A stretch of DNA of 50,634 nucleotides, from assembly GCF_000154845.1 (NCBI RefSeq), contig NZ_DS981487.1, positions 1 to 50,634 of the forward strand, given 5' to 3'. Below are positions 1 to 8,624 of the stretch, piece after piece (position 1 is the stretch's first letter; the number at the start of each line of letters is the position of its first letter). Below the pieces are notes generated by a model. The model did no database searches. It was not told the origin of the DNA and was given only the letters and a program-made list of their open reading frames with translations. Position numbers and translations under genes: made by a program. The stretch comes from Phocaeicola coprocola DSM 17136. GTDB taxonomy: Bacteria > Bacteroidota > Bacteroidia > Bacteroidales > Bacteroidaceae.

Positions 1-710
1 GTAGAAAAGACAAGCTACAGAGCCTGTCCAGAACGGGGGTTGCAGACGCATTCTTTTCCAAGGAAACATTCATAACACCTATGTGTGAGAACGATTTCCA
101 TGTCATCAGCCGCTTTCGGAATGACGTAATCCTGTACTATCCGACATTGGAGCAGAAAACAGGAAAACGTGGTCATCCCAAGTGGTTTGACGGCAGGATT
201 GACTTTGCCAATCTGGATTTGACCCGGTGCAAGGAATACGAGGTGAACAAAGGAAAGCTATACGGATTGAGGGTATATGCAAAAGCTCTCAAAAGGTATG
301 TTTCCTTAGCCGTCTGGTATCCGATGGACGGGAGGACAGACAAGTGGCAGCTTTACTTCTCTACAGACGATTCCATGGATGGACGTGAGGTGCTGGATTA
401 TTACAGAACCAGGTTCCAACTGGAATTTTGCTTTAGAGATGGCAAGCAGCATGCAGGAATCACCAACTGCCAGTCAACCGACTTCAGGAAGTTGGATTTT
501 CACTTCAATGCATCGCTCGCAGCTGTCAACTTGGCCAAAGCGGCATGTAAGAGGCTCGGAATAGCCTATTCCATATCCTCTTGCAAGTCTTTCATACACA
601 ATGCTTATATGCTTGAACGATTTATTTGCGTGTTCGGGATTAACCCAGACCCGCAAGTTATTGACAAACTTTTCAAAGAACTCATTTTATTTACTGCCAG
701 AGCCGCTTAG
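1..710 (+). CDS. IS4-type DDE transposase, C-terminal part (5' end outside window)
   Basis: The reading frame is open from the first bases of the window, so the gene starts upstream; the first internal ATG is at 81. The C-terminal half has the signature of IS4-type transposases, Y-x2-R-x3-E-x6-K, in YRTRFQLEFCFRDGK near residue 115 of the part after that ATG, which supplies the catalytic glutamate. It would cut and join the ends of its insertion sequence. Only the right side of the element is present, and I could not define its terminal repeat. The stop lies only 38 bases before the first lipoprotein gene, so the element probably supplied or removed that gene's promoter. The exact IS family is uncertain. 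Confidence 0.75.
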   Translation, partial: RKDKLQSLSRTGVADAFFSKETFITPMCENDFHVISRFRNDVILYYPTLEQKTGKRGHPKWFDGRIDFANLDLTRCKEYEVNKGKLYGLRVYAKALKRYVSLAVWYPMDGRTDKWQLYFSTDDSMDGREVLDYYRTRFQLEFCFRDGKQHAGITNCQSTDFRKLDFHFNASLAAVNLAKAACKRLGIAYSISSCKSFIHNAYMLERFICVFGINPDPQVIDKLFKELILFTARAA

Positions 711-748
711 CTTGGCGAATTTTTAACGAACTATTGAATATTATAGAT

Positions 749-1894
749 ATGCATAAAATATTTATTATATTTATTACAACTTTTTTATTGATTACATTAG
801 TTGATTGTACCTCCCGAAAAGGTGAAAGCCATTCTGTAGTGGAGGTTGTAGATTTCGGTAATGTGCAAACTTGCAAAAGTTCGGAACTGATAAGAGTAGA
901 ACGCTTTCTTCCTTTGGAAACATCCGATCGCTGTTTGTTTGGAAGTATAGATCAGTTGGAGGTGTGGAAAGACCGGATTTATCTGCTTGATACGTATAAA
1001 ACCAATGCGGTGTTGGTATTTTCGGCAACGGACGGAAAGTTCATTCATAAGATAGAGGGGACGGGGAACGGACCGGGAGAGTTCCTCAGTCCGCATTCAT
1101 TTTGGATCGACCGCTCTGACGGCTCGCTGTACATACTGGACCGTATGATGTCGAAATTGTTGAAGTATGATTTGGAAAGCCTTGATTATGAGGAAGAGAT
1201 TAAACTTCCTGACTTGGCTCCGTTAGCTTTCTGTGTTCCTACAGAGGGCGATTATCTATATTATTTCCCTTTACGGAAGAATGACCTTTTCTGCGGAAAG
1301 CAATATGTGGAGGCAGATAAGGAGGGTAATGTGTTGTCTACTGCTTATGATGCACTGGCTTCCGGAAAGATATTGCATGGGAATGCGGCTCCGTTTTATA
1401 GTTATGGAGGAAAGATACGTTTTTGCCCCTATTTTTCGAACTGTATTTATGAATGGATGAATGATTCGTTGAAGGTGTGCCGGGAGATGAAATGGGGAAA
1501 TAGAACTTTACCCGAAATTGCTGTCTTTGAAAAATCGGAAGATTCGGGAGATGTGATGCGTGAGATCTTGTCGAGCGATTATATCCGTTTTCTGTATGTA
1601 TATGAAAACCGGGCTGCCTTAGCTGTGAAGTACTATGTTCAGAAAGACTTGTATTTGTCGGTTTATAACAAGTCTTCGGGGCAGGTTGCCAACGTGAAAG
1701 CCGCTGCCGTGCAGGATGATTTGGGGTTGGGTGGTTTGTTTCCTATGCCTGTCGGTACGGATGAGGATTTGCTGGTTGGTAGCCTTTCGTTGCTTGATAT
1801 GGAAGAGAAAATTATTTCTCCAGAGTTGAAAGCTTGTTTGAAGCAGGCAGATGAAGAAGGAAATCCGGTGTTGGTATTTTATAATTTAAAATAA
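749..1894 (+). CDS. six-bladed beta-propeller lipoprotein (DUF5128-like)
   Basis: A predicted 381-residue surface or periplasmic lipoprotein. I chose the ATG at 749; an in-frame TTG at 734 would only lengthen the N-terminus. A hydrophobic signal peptide ends in the lipobox LVDC near residue 20. The body shows propeller-type strands (FGSIDQLEVWKDRIYLLD, then VLVFSATDGKFIHKI) and the family hallmark GTGNGPGEF near residue 100, and it ends NPVLVFYNLK. Proteins of this type are predicted six-bladed propellers; their ligand is unknown. It is the first and best preserved member of the array, is more divergent from the others than they are from each other, and lies just after an insertion sequence. 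Confidence 0.8.
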   Translation: MHKIFIIFITTFLLITLVDCTSRKGESHSVVEVVDFGNVQTCKSSELIRVERFLPLETSDRCLFGSIDQLEVWKDRIYLLDTYKTNAVLVFSATDGKFIHKIEGTGNGPGEFLSPHSFWIDRSDGSLYILDRMMSKLLKYDLESLDYEEEIKLPDLAPLAFCVPTEGDYLYYFPLRKNDLFCGKQYVEADKEGNVLSTAYDALASGKILHGNAAPFYSYGGKIRFCPYFSNCIYEWMNDSLKVCREMKWGNRTLPEIAVFEKSEDSGDVMREILSSDYIRFLYVYENRAALAVKYYVQKDLYLSVYNKSSGQVANVKAAAVQDDLGLGGLFPMPVGTDEDLLVGSLSLLDMEEKIISPELKACLKQADEEGNPVLVFYNLK

Positions 1895-1918
1895 GAACGG
1901 AGGCAAAGCACAATGTAA

Positions 1919-2110
1919 AGATACAAATTATTTCGATATGGTATACAGAATTTTTTCTATCTGCAATTGGCTGATCAGGATTATACGCTAAGTGTAAAAC
2001 TGGTTATGGACAAGACAAACTTCCCTTCCGAGTATGAATATATCAATGACACCTTGTGCATTGCTCGTACCATTCTCCCTATAGGTTCCATCTTTAATAC
2101 GGTAGGATGA
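1919..2110 (+). other. unrecognised open stretch, possible gene remnant
   Basis: The gap between the first two propeller genes keeps one frame open for 63 codons without a convincing start. It reads protein-like (DYTLSVKLVMDKTNFPSEYE, then INDTLCIARTILPIGS) and ends in TGA. I do not recognise the family. Given the remnants elsewhere in this array, a decayed gene is more likely than a functional small one. Confidence 0.25.
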
Positions 2111-2161
2111 GAACTTTAGTGGAAAAGCTGTAATAATCAATTATAAAGAAGTTTTAATGCG

Positions 2162-3193
2162 ATGCTTAAACTGAATAACAAACTTATTGTTTTATTGTAC
2201 TTTCTATGTCTCACAAACTGTACAGATAAAGGTTTGTCTGATATTGATACGGATTTCCCAATGAGTTCACTAATCATGTCGGCAGATTCCATAAATCTGG
2301 AAGAAAAGGGACTGTTACTGCCCTTTTCCGTTTCCTATATTGATTCATGTTTTATTTTTTCTAACATTCGCATAAAAGATCGTCTTTCTATATGGAATCA
2401 AAAAAACAACGAGGTGATCAATACTGCTCATATAGGTAACGGACCTAACGAAATCATACAGTATTTGCCTGTATCCAATAACATGAGTGAATTTCTATTT
2501 GCAGATAGAATTAAAGGGAAAATCTTCAAGTTGGACTTGAATAGTTATGAGTACAAAGAGATTATACAGATTAATGGATCTATAAATCGTTTTTATTCAT
2601 TGGCAATGCTTGACTCTACTTCAATCATAGGCACAGGGATGTTTGAACAAGGACGCTTTCTGATATACAACATTGCTGATAGCACTTATGTTTGTGAAGA
2701 AGAATATCCAAGCAATAAAGACATTCAGCCACTGCAGCCTTATCAGAAAGCGGCATTGTACGCTGGTACTTTAATAGGGGTGCATCCGGATAAAAATAAA
2801 TTCGTTGCCGCATATAAAGGACTAATAGATTTTTACAATATTGATGAATCCTACAATCTATCACCTACGGCGCATAGATATTATCATTTCCCTCAATTTG
2901 CCATTCCTGAGGAAGGACCTGTTATAGCTCACAAGAAAGAAGAAGCGGTAGGCTTTTTATCATTGTCGTATGATTCATCATACGTCTATTTATTATATTC
3001 AGGTTCGTCTTTGTTGGATAAAGGTAGTTCAGCCTATACCGGCAACATTATACTAGTTTACAATTGGGAAGGAATGCCAGTCAAACGATATGTTTTAAAT
3101 CACAGTGTTATTTCCATACATATTAATAATAATATGTTATGGTGCATAGGAGAGAATCATAAATATCTGTATAAATATGTTCTCAGCCTATAG
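2162..3193 (+). CDS. BF3164/TolB-like six-bladed propeller lipoprotein
   Basis: A 343-residue lipoprotein with a signal peptide ending in the lipobox LTNC near residue 20. The middle contains IGNGPNEII near residue 98, a variant of the GxGPxE propeller hallmark. The C-terminal third has the array's shared signature: YVYLLYSGS, then an acidic and glycine-rich stretch, then ILVYNWEGMPVKRYVL. Those features match the BF3164-type lipoproteins with a TolB-like propeller. It is intact and ends about 100 bases before the first NVEALA peptide gene, so the two may be co-transcribed. Molecular function is unknown; a sensor, receptor or peptide-binding role is inference only. Confidence 0.8.
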   Translation: MLKLNNKLIVLLYFLCLTNCTDKGLSDIDTDFPMSSLIMSADSINLEEKGLLLPFSVSYIDSCFIFSNIRIKDRLSIWNQKNNEVINTAHIGNGPNEIIQYLPVSNNMSEFLFADRIKGKIFKLDLNSYEYKEIIQINGSINRFYSLAMLDSTSIIGTGMFEQGRFLIYNIADSTYVCEEEYPSNKDIQPLQPYQKAALYAGTLIGVHPDKNKFVAAYKGLIDFYNIDESYNLSPTAHRYYHFPQFAIPEEGPVIAHKKEEAVGFLSLSYDSSYVYLLYSGSSLLDKGSSAYTGNIILVYNWEGMPVKRYVLNHSVISIHINNNMLWCIGENHKYLYKYVLSL

Positions 3194-3290
3194 ACCCCTG
3201 GTATAAATGTAGCAACTGAAATGAAATAATTTGCTCCTCCGTAGAGATTATTAAAATTATAAGATAATTAAAGTAAAAATTCGAACTAAA

Positions 3291-3521
3291 ATGAAAAAGA
3301 ATATTTTGAAATTAGTTTTTGCATCCGCATTTGCTTTGGTAGCAGGCTATAGTGTATATGCTTCACAAAAGAAGGTTGAAATGTCAGATTTAGCAATGGC
3401 TAATGTAGAAGCATTAGCAAGTGATGAAGGTTCTGTGACATGTGATCCTGATAAAGGAGATACATGTATGGTTGGCTCAACCCCAGTGAAAGATTATGAT
3501 GAAGACGACTCTTGGTTTTGA
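3291..3521 (+). CDS. NVEALA family small secreted peptide
   Basis: A 76-residue protein starting with a typical export signal (MKKNILKLVFASAFALVAG, then YSVYAS), followed by a short spacer and the family hallmark ANVEALA near residue 37. The tail after the motif is acidic, carries two cysteines (TCDPDKGDTC) and ends in DEDDSWF. NVEALA proteins are small Bacteroidetes proteins of unknown role that are found next to propeller lipoproteins. The conserved leader-plus-motif and variable tail resemble a precursor whose tail is the mature part, but that is inference. It lies directly upstream of a propeller gene, with a strong hairpin in between. A second, damaged copy is at 7520. Confidence 0.85.
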   Translation: MKKNILKLVFASAFALVAGYSVYASQKKVEMSDLAMANVEALASDEGSVTCDPDKGDTCMVGSTPVKDYDEDDSWF

Positions 3522-3532
3522 TTGTTAATTAT

Positions 3533-3570
3533 AGCATCATTGCAATACTATTTATTATTGCAATGATGCT
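3533..3570 (+). terminator. perfect 15-bp hairpin after NVEALA gene
   Basis: AGCATCATTGCAATA at 3533-3547 pairs without mismatch with 3556-3570 across an 8-base loop. It starts 11 bases after the NVEALA stop and ends about 17 bases before the next lipoprotein ATG. No clean T-run follows, so it may be an attenuator or 3' stabiliser that sets the ratio of peptide to lipoprotein, rather than a full terminator. Confidence 0.6.
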
Positions 3571-3587
3571 GATTTAATTATATGAAT

Positions 3588-4606
3588 ATGAAAAATATAG
3601 CATTTTTTTTATTTTGTTTTGTGTTGGATGTTCTCCACGTGATGATATAAAGCTCAATGATATACAGGTTGAATTTACAGATTTTGCAGAAACTGACTCT
3701 TTATTATTTGTTAGTTTATCTGAAGAGATTATAGAGGAGCCATCAGAGATGAAATTATGGTATAATTTTTTGATTATTAATGATTTTAATAAGAGTGGCG
3801 ATAATTTTATTTCATTTTATTCTTTAGAAAAAAATGAAATAATTGAAACTCGAATGAATAAAGGAATGGGACCTGGTGAAATGTTATCATGTAGTATTAA
3901 TATTTTAGGGGATGATTTGTGGTTATATGATATGAGTAAATCAAATATTGTTTGCTTTCCTCTTTTAGAAATATCAAATGACAGATTAAAACCGCTCCAA
4001 TATCAACTTTCAAAGTATTATTATGACATTGCAATGTTAAATGATACTATAATGGTTGGTTCAAATGATCTTACCATAAACAAAAAAATATCTTTTGTAA
4101 ATATTAAGAACGGTGATATAAGATATTCTGGTGAATATTCGTATGTTAACCCTAATATTCCTATGTCTTCATTTATTGATGCATGTAACAGTTATATAGA
4201 AGTCAATCCAAAAACGAAAGATATATTATTGGCTTATCGCTATACAGATGTAATAGAAATTTATGATTCAGAAGGAAATCTGAAAAATTCAGTTCATGGT
4301 CCTGATTGTTTTGAAATAAAATTTCAACCAGGTTCGTATGGAATGCGTAAGACAAAGGAGACTAGAAAGGCTTTTGTGAATGCTTATGTAACTGAGAAAC
4401 ACATATATTTATTGTATTCAGGATGTACAAGAGAGGAAAAGAATTGGTCTGACGGAAATGAAATTTTTGTGTATTCATGGAGTGGAGTACCAGAAAAACG
4501 ATATATTTTAAATCAGCCAGTTTACTCGTTTGCGGTAGATGAATGTAGTGGATATATTTATAGTTATTCTTTGGAAAGTAGTGAATTAATAAAGGCTGTT
4601 ATGTAA
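3588..4606 (+). CDS. BF3164-like propeller lipoprotein, frame broken in T8 tract of signal peptide
   Basis: The main frame encodes a propeller lipoprotein with GMGPGEM near residue 90, HIYLLYSGC, then IFVYSWSGVPEKRYIL. In the present sequence that frame has only a TTG (3614) as a start and no proper N-terminus. The ATGs at 3582 and 3588 lie in another frame. One extra T in the run of eight T at 3603-3610 would join them and give MKNIAFFFILFCVGCSPRDD, a normal signal peptide with the lipobox CVGC, for a 339-residue protein. The gene is thus either off by slippage (phase variation), a fresh pseudogene, or affected by a base-calling error. It follows the NVEALA peptide gene. Confidence 0.75.
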
Positions 4607-4620
4607 CTATTATATAGTGA

Positions 4621-4794
4621 GAGTGTATCGTGATATATCAGATAGATTGGGATGGTAACCCTGTGAGCAAATATGAAACGGATTTGCCATTGTCGCAAAT
4701 ATGTGTATCCAATTCTGATGATATGGTTTATGCGATAGCCAACAGAGAGGAGAATCTGTTGGTGGAGTTTGCTTTATCTGGTGGAAACGAATAA
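4621..4794 (+). pseudogene. orphan C-terminal fragment of a propeller lipoprotein
   Basis: This stretch reads IYQIDWDGNPVSKYETDLPL and ends with AIANREENLLVEFALSGGNE before the stop. That corresponds to the last blade of the neighbouring propeller proteins (compare VYSWSGVPEKRYIL in the gene just upstream). It has no start, no signal peptide and a stop in frame immediately before it at 4618. It is most likely the tail of a former array member whose front was lost or replaced by recombination with the upstream gene. Confidence 0.6.
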
Positions 4795-4897
4795 GGTTTT
4801 TGGAAAATCCGCTGAAAATAATTAGCTGTAAGAGAATATGTTTATAGGTAGTGAATGAATGATAACAAAAGAATTAAAACAGTAACCTGAATTGCGT

Positions 4898-5938
4898 ATG
4901 AAAAATATTTTCTTTCTTTTAATAGTTTTAGTTTTAGGCTCATGTAATGGAACTGACCGAGAAAAAGAGATAGTTATAGAGGATAATATTATAAATCCTG
5001 TGGTTCATCGAATTGAAGCAAAGCAGCTATTGAATGTTGATAAAATAGGAGTTTATGATACATTATCTGTTTTTATAAATAGAGGTACTGATAGTATTCT
5101 TTATATGTATGACTCTTCGGATTTTACCTATAAAGGAGCTTGTGGAGTCATAGGACATGGACCTGAAGATTTCCAGTTCCCATTTTTTTTGAAGAAGGCA
5201 AATGATAATAATGGTATTATAAACCTTTACGATGTTAATGCAGCAGCCTTTAAGGACATAAATGTAAAAAAGATTCTTCAAAAAGAGCCAAATGCAATAA
5301 TGTCAATGAAAATGCCGACTATGCTTATAGGTTCACCTGATTTACATTTAAAGAGTGATTCTTGTTTTATAGGGAACATTGATTCTGGTAGCGGATTGTA
5401 TTTCATTTATGATTCGAATGAGGATAAGATAAATTGGGTTGAATTTCCCAAAATCCTACAGTTGCCTCAGGGTGATTTCACAGTTATGAATATGAATCGT
5501 ATAACTCTAAACTTTGAGTCCAATAGAGTTGTTTCAGCAATGGGATATTATAATCTGCTATTTCTTTATGACTCGAATAATACTTTAATGAAGACAGTCC
5601 AATTAGGAGATGAAGAAATTAGCCCGACAGTAGTTGATGGTGATCATCTGAGTGGAGATAATATAATCTGCTGTAGAGATATAACCTCCTCAGATAAAGC
5701 TGTATATGTATTGGAACAGAATATAAGAGAAAAAGATTTTGAGAAGATTGATAATGCTTCTTCCAGAATTGTTGTTTTTGACTGGGATTTGAAGTATTTA
5801 AAAACTTATCTTCTTCCCCATTACTCATTGGGTTTTGTATATGACCAATATCATGATAGAATTTTATACACGGCATTAAATCCCGAAGGTGGAACCGATG
5901 TCTTTTTCTTTTATTTAAATACAGAAGATAAAAAGTAA
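4898..5938 (+). CDS. BF3164-like six-bladed propeller lipoprotein
   Basis: A 346-residue lipoprotein. I prefer the ATG at 4898 over the in-frame TTG at 4892, because it gives a compact signal peptide ending in the lipobox LGSC. IGHGPEDFQFP near residue 85 is the propeller hallmark, and the C-terminus has RIVVFDWDLKYLKTYLLPHY, the last-blade signature shared with its neighbours, although the YLLYSG motif is changed to YVLEQN. It appears intact. It sits alone between the orphan fragment and the TGA-interrupted gene, all on the same strand. Function unknown. Confidence 0.8.
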   Translation: MKNIFFLLIVLVLGSCNGTDREKEIVIEDNIINPVVHRIEAKQLLNVDKIGVYDTLSVFINRGTDSILYMYDSSDFTYKGACGVIGHGPEDFQFPFFLKKANDNNGIINLYDVNAAAFKDINVKKILQKEPNAIMSMKMPTMLIGSPDLHLKSDSCFIGNIDSGSGLYFIYDSNEDKINWVEFPKILQLPQGDFTVMNMNRITLNFESNRVVSAMGYYNLLFLYDSNNTLMKTVQLGDEEISPTVVDGDHLSGDNIICCRDITSSDKAVYVLEQNIREKDFEKIDNASSRIVVFDWDLKYLKTYLLPHYSLGFVYDQYHDRILYTALNPEGGTDVFFFYLNTEDKK

Positions 5939-6009
5939 TTGTTTAAAGTAAAATACTATAAGTTGAATGTCAGAATTCATTTTGTAAATAAGTATTTAAT
6001 TGTGAGAAT

Positions 6010-7065
6010 ATGAAGAATTGTTTTTATCTGCTTGGTTGCATTTTCATTCTGGCTGCATGTCAGGAAAAGCGCTTATCAGGGCCGATACAGGTTGACCTAT
6101 CAAAGACGGAACCTGTGATAAATTATTCAAGTTTCGTAGATTCAACAGCATTTGTTACACTTGAACTAAGTGACAGCTTGCCAATCAACGGTGTTTCAGG
6201 TCTGTATTTTGATGACGGTAAACTCTTTGTCAAGGATAGCGGGCAGGAAGGTATTCTTGTCTTTGATGAAAAAAGTGGACAGTTATTTGCGCGGTTAAAT
6301 GCGTTCGGTGAGGGACCGGAAGAGATAAAGCGTATTGGTGCGTGGTGTTTGGATCCTTATCGGAAACATATATGCATCTTTGATAAAGGAGACATGAAGT
6401 TAAAGGAGTATGATTATTCAGGCAATTACATATCTTCCTTTCCAATGGAATCTTTCTTTCTGGACATGGTGAAGTTGGAAAAAGAGAGTCTGGTTTGTTT
6501 TTACCCTGTTTATGCCGGTCATGAACAGCCTGAAGGTGTCTGGCTGGATAATATGGGACATTTTAAAAAGAGCCTTTCTTCGCATGTGACAGAAACTTGC
6601 AGGTTCCACTATTTTCCCGTGATGTATAATTGGAACGGCTCATCCGCTTATTATTATGACAGGAACTGGGATGAGCTGTCCCTTGTAACAGCCGACACAC
6701 TCCGTTCGATGTACACCTTTGATGTAAAACAGGCAATTCCTCTTTCAGTGAAAGGAATGCGTGATTTGACGCCTCAAGAACTGGACGGTCGTTCGATTGT
6801 TCACCAGTTTGCCTGTTCGGATCGTTTTATCCTGTTTTCCTACCATACATTCCATCGGTCTGATATGATGAGTAAGGACATCACATGAGTGCTGTTCGAT
6901 AAAAGAACGGGAAAGGTTTCCGTTTCAAAATTTCTGAGAAATGATTTGGGTGAAGGAGATGAAATGAAAGGTTATGTTTTGTTTTACAAGAATGATCATA
7001 CGTGGGTACGGGTTGATGACACTTTGGATAGTGTGATTCGATTGGAATACTTGTACTTGCGATAA
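6010..7065 (+). pseudogene. six-bladed propeller lipoprotein interrupted by an in-frame TGA
   Basis: A signal peptide with the lipobox LAAC starts at ATG 6010, and GEGPEEIKRIG near residue 98 is the family hallmark. The frame reaches a TGA at 6886-6888 after 292 codons. It then continues in the same frame, without any shift, for 58 more codons (VLFDKRTGKVSVSKFLRND and onward) to TAA at 7063. With the TGA read as an amino acid the product would be 351 residues, the usual size in this array. A single CGA-to-TGA or TGG-to-TGA change would explain it. The shorter 292-residue product could still be made but would lack the end of the propeller. Confidence 0.75.
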
Positions 7066-7170
7066 TGCTGTTCTGAAGATGTATGTCAAAAGACTATAGA
7101 CAGGGTGACTCGTTGTTGAATATCTAAGTTTATAATGTTTAAGTTGTTATTTCCAAGAGATTACGAATAG

Positions 7171-7320
7171 GATAAGATACTGCTCGGTGAAAGTGCAATT
7201 CTGAGTGTGAAGTATAAAGCCGAGGAGTCTGGTGATTTCTGGCGTACTATAACGATAATATATGGCAATATTCCCGAGAGGTACTTTACTTTGGACTTTT
7301 GAGGAACAGTCAAAAAATGA
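7171..7320 (+). pseudogene. probable DUF1573 (Ig-like) gene remnant
   Basis: One frame reads ILLGESAILSVKYKAEESGD, then FWRTITIIYGNIPERYFTLDF, a stop, then GTVKK. This resembles the C-terminal strand pattern of DUF1573 proteins (a GES-type start, then FRRTITVY, then a KGTV ending), which often accompany these lipoproteins. It has no start codon, a stop just upstream at 7168 and an in-frame TGA at 7300, so it cannot make a full domain. The family assignment is by eye and moderate. Confidence 0.45.
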
Positions 7321-7445
7321 AAGATAAAAAGAGTGGAAACATGAATCACGTGTCTGCAAACAATGAACATCATATTCCACTCCATGTTAAACCCATCCAA
7401 TCGAAGGAAGGAGGTGTTACCGATGCAAAGTTAATTATAAAATAA
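7317..7445 (+). other. 42-codon small ORF of unknown nature
   Basis: An ATG overlapping the end of the DUF1573-like remnant opens 42 codons (MKDKKSGNMNHVSANNEHHI and so on, ending DAKLIIK). It has no signal peptide and no motif I recognise. It may be a further piece of the same decayed gene in another frame, or a small gene. There is no strong evidence of translation. Confidence 0.2.
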
Positions 7446-7519
7446 GAATTGAGAGAATAGAGAGAGGTTTATTTTCCTCTAATGTATTAAATTGAAAACA
7501 TTAATAAAAATATAACTTT

Positions 7520-7711
7520 ATGAAAAAGACTATATTCAAAACTTTATTGGCAGTTGCATTTACGATGGTAGCCGGTTATAGCGTATATGCTTCACAACAG
7601 AAGGTTAAATGTCAGATTTAGCTATGGCTAATGTAGAAGCATTGGCAAATGACGAGGGAAGTGTTTACAGATCCGGCACTTGATCAAGAACGTCCAAATG
7701 CCAGATGGTGA
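7520..7711 (+). pseudogene. second NVEALA peptide gene, frame broken twice
   Basis: The start is nearly identical to the peptide at 3291 (MKKTIFKTLLAVAFTMVAG, then YSVYASQQKV). The frame breaks at about 7605, where GTTGAAATG of the first copy has become GTTAAATG, one base shorter, and stops at 7619. In the next frame the hallmark returns as MSDLAMANVEALANDEGSVY. From about 7661 the starting frame is open again and reads VFTDPALDQERPNARW before TGA at 7709. One lost and one gained base would therefore restore a peptide of about 63 residues with a different, cysteine-free tail. It may be a true pseudogene or carry sequencing errors. It precedes the split propeller gene. Confidence 0.75.
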
Positions 7712-7755
7712 AATTTGATTTTAATATAAAGATTGATCAACATTTATAAATCAAG

Positions 7756-7787
7756 AGGTTATCTTTAGGCGTAACCTTTTGCCTAAA
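7756..7787 (+). promoter_or_regulatory. two overlapping alternative hairpins after NVEALA copy 2
   Basis: AGGTTA at 7756-7761 can pair with TAACCT at 7772-7777, and TTTAGGC at 7764-7770 can pair with GCCTAAA at 7781-7787. The two stems share bases, so they exclude each other. The site corresponds in position to the hairpin after the first NVEALA gene, and the next lipoprotein ATG is 13 bases downstream. Attenuator-like switching is inference. Confidence 0.35.
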
Positions 7788-8624
7788 TAAATTAATCTTA
7801 TGAAATATTGTTACATATATTTAATGCTTCTTCTGCTTATATTTTCTTGTAATAGAAAACAAGAAAATAGTATAGACAAATTTGATAATATAATAAATCT
7901 GTCTGTTTCTGATAGCTTGTTTTCAGACAACGAATTGCCTATGGGGACAGTTTTGAGTATGAAGAACTGGAAAGATATATTAATAACCTGCCATCATGCA
8001 GATGATTATAGATTCTCTTTTATTGATAGCAAAACAGGAAAGTTGATAACAAGATGGGGACAAAAAGAAAATGCACCAAATGAATTCATTGATTTTGGCT
8101 CGGATTTTTTTATTCAAGACTCTTTACTCGTGTTCCAGTCTTCTATGAAGAAGTCAATAAACTACGTGTCTATTCCGGCTATATTGCGTGGAGCAAAAGA
8201 AGTTTTGGTTAAGACGGAGATTTATCCATATACAGCAGACTTTAGACCATTGCATATAGTCCCTATTGGAAATAGAAAAGTAGCAACAGGACTTTTTAAA
8301 CAGGGAGTTCTGGGTGTACTTGATGAAAATAATAATATTGTAGGAACATATTCCGATTATCCTTTTCCTTATGAAGTAGAAGGGCTTTATCGTGGAACAG
8401 CATATCAGTTAGTTCTCTCATGTAATACATATAGGCAACGTCTGCTTGTTTCTGTATCACATTCGGATGTTTTTGAAATTTATGAATTGGATGCAAATGG
8501 ATTACATCGTGTATATGTAAATGATTTTAATCAAGTTCCTGTAGTGCAGATGCAGGATGGTAGATTGGGCATAGATGATAGTAAAAGTATTGGTGGAATT
8601 TTGGAACTATTTAATACAGACAAT

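Noticed and set aside
3291..3521. NVEALA peptide as a classical double-glycine bacteriocin.
   Set aside because: There is no GG or GA leader cleavage site in the usual position and no peptidase-containing ABC transporter in the window; the N-terminus is a general export signal.
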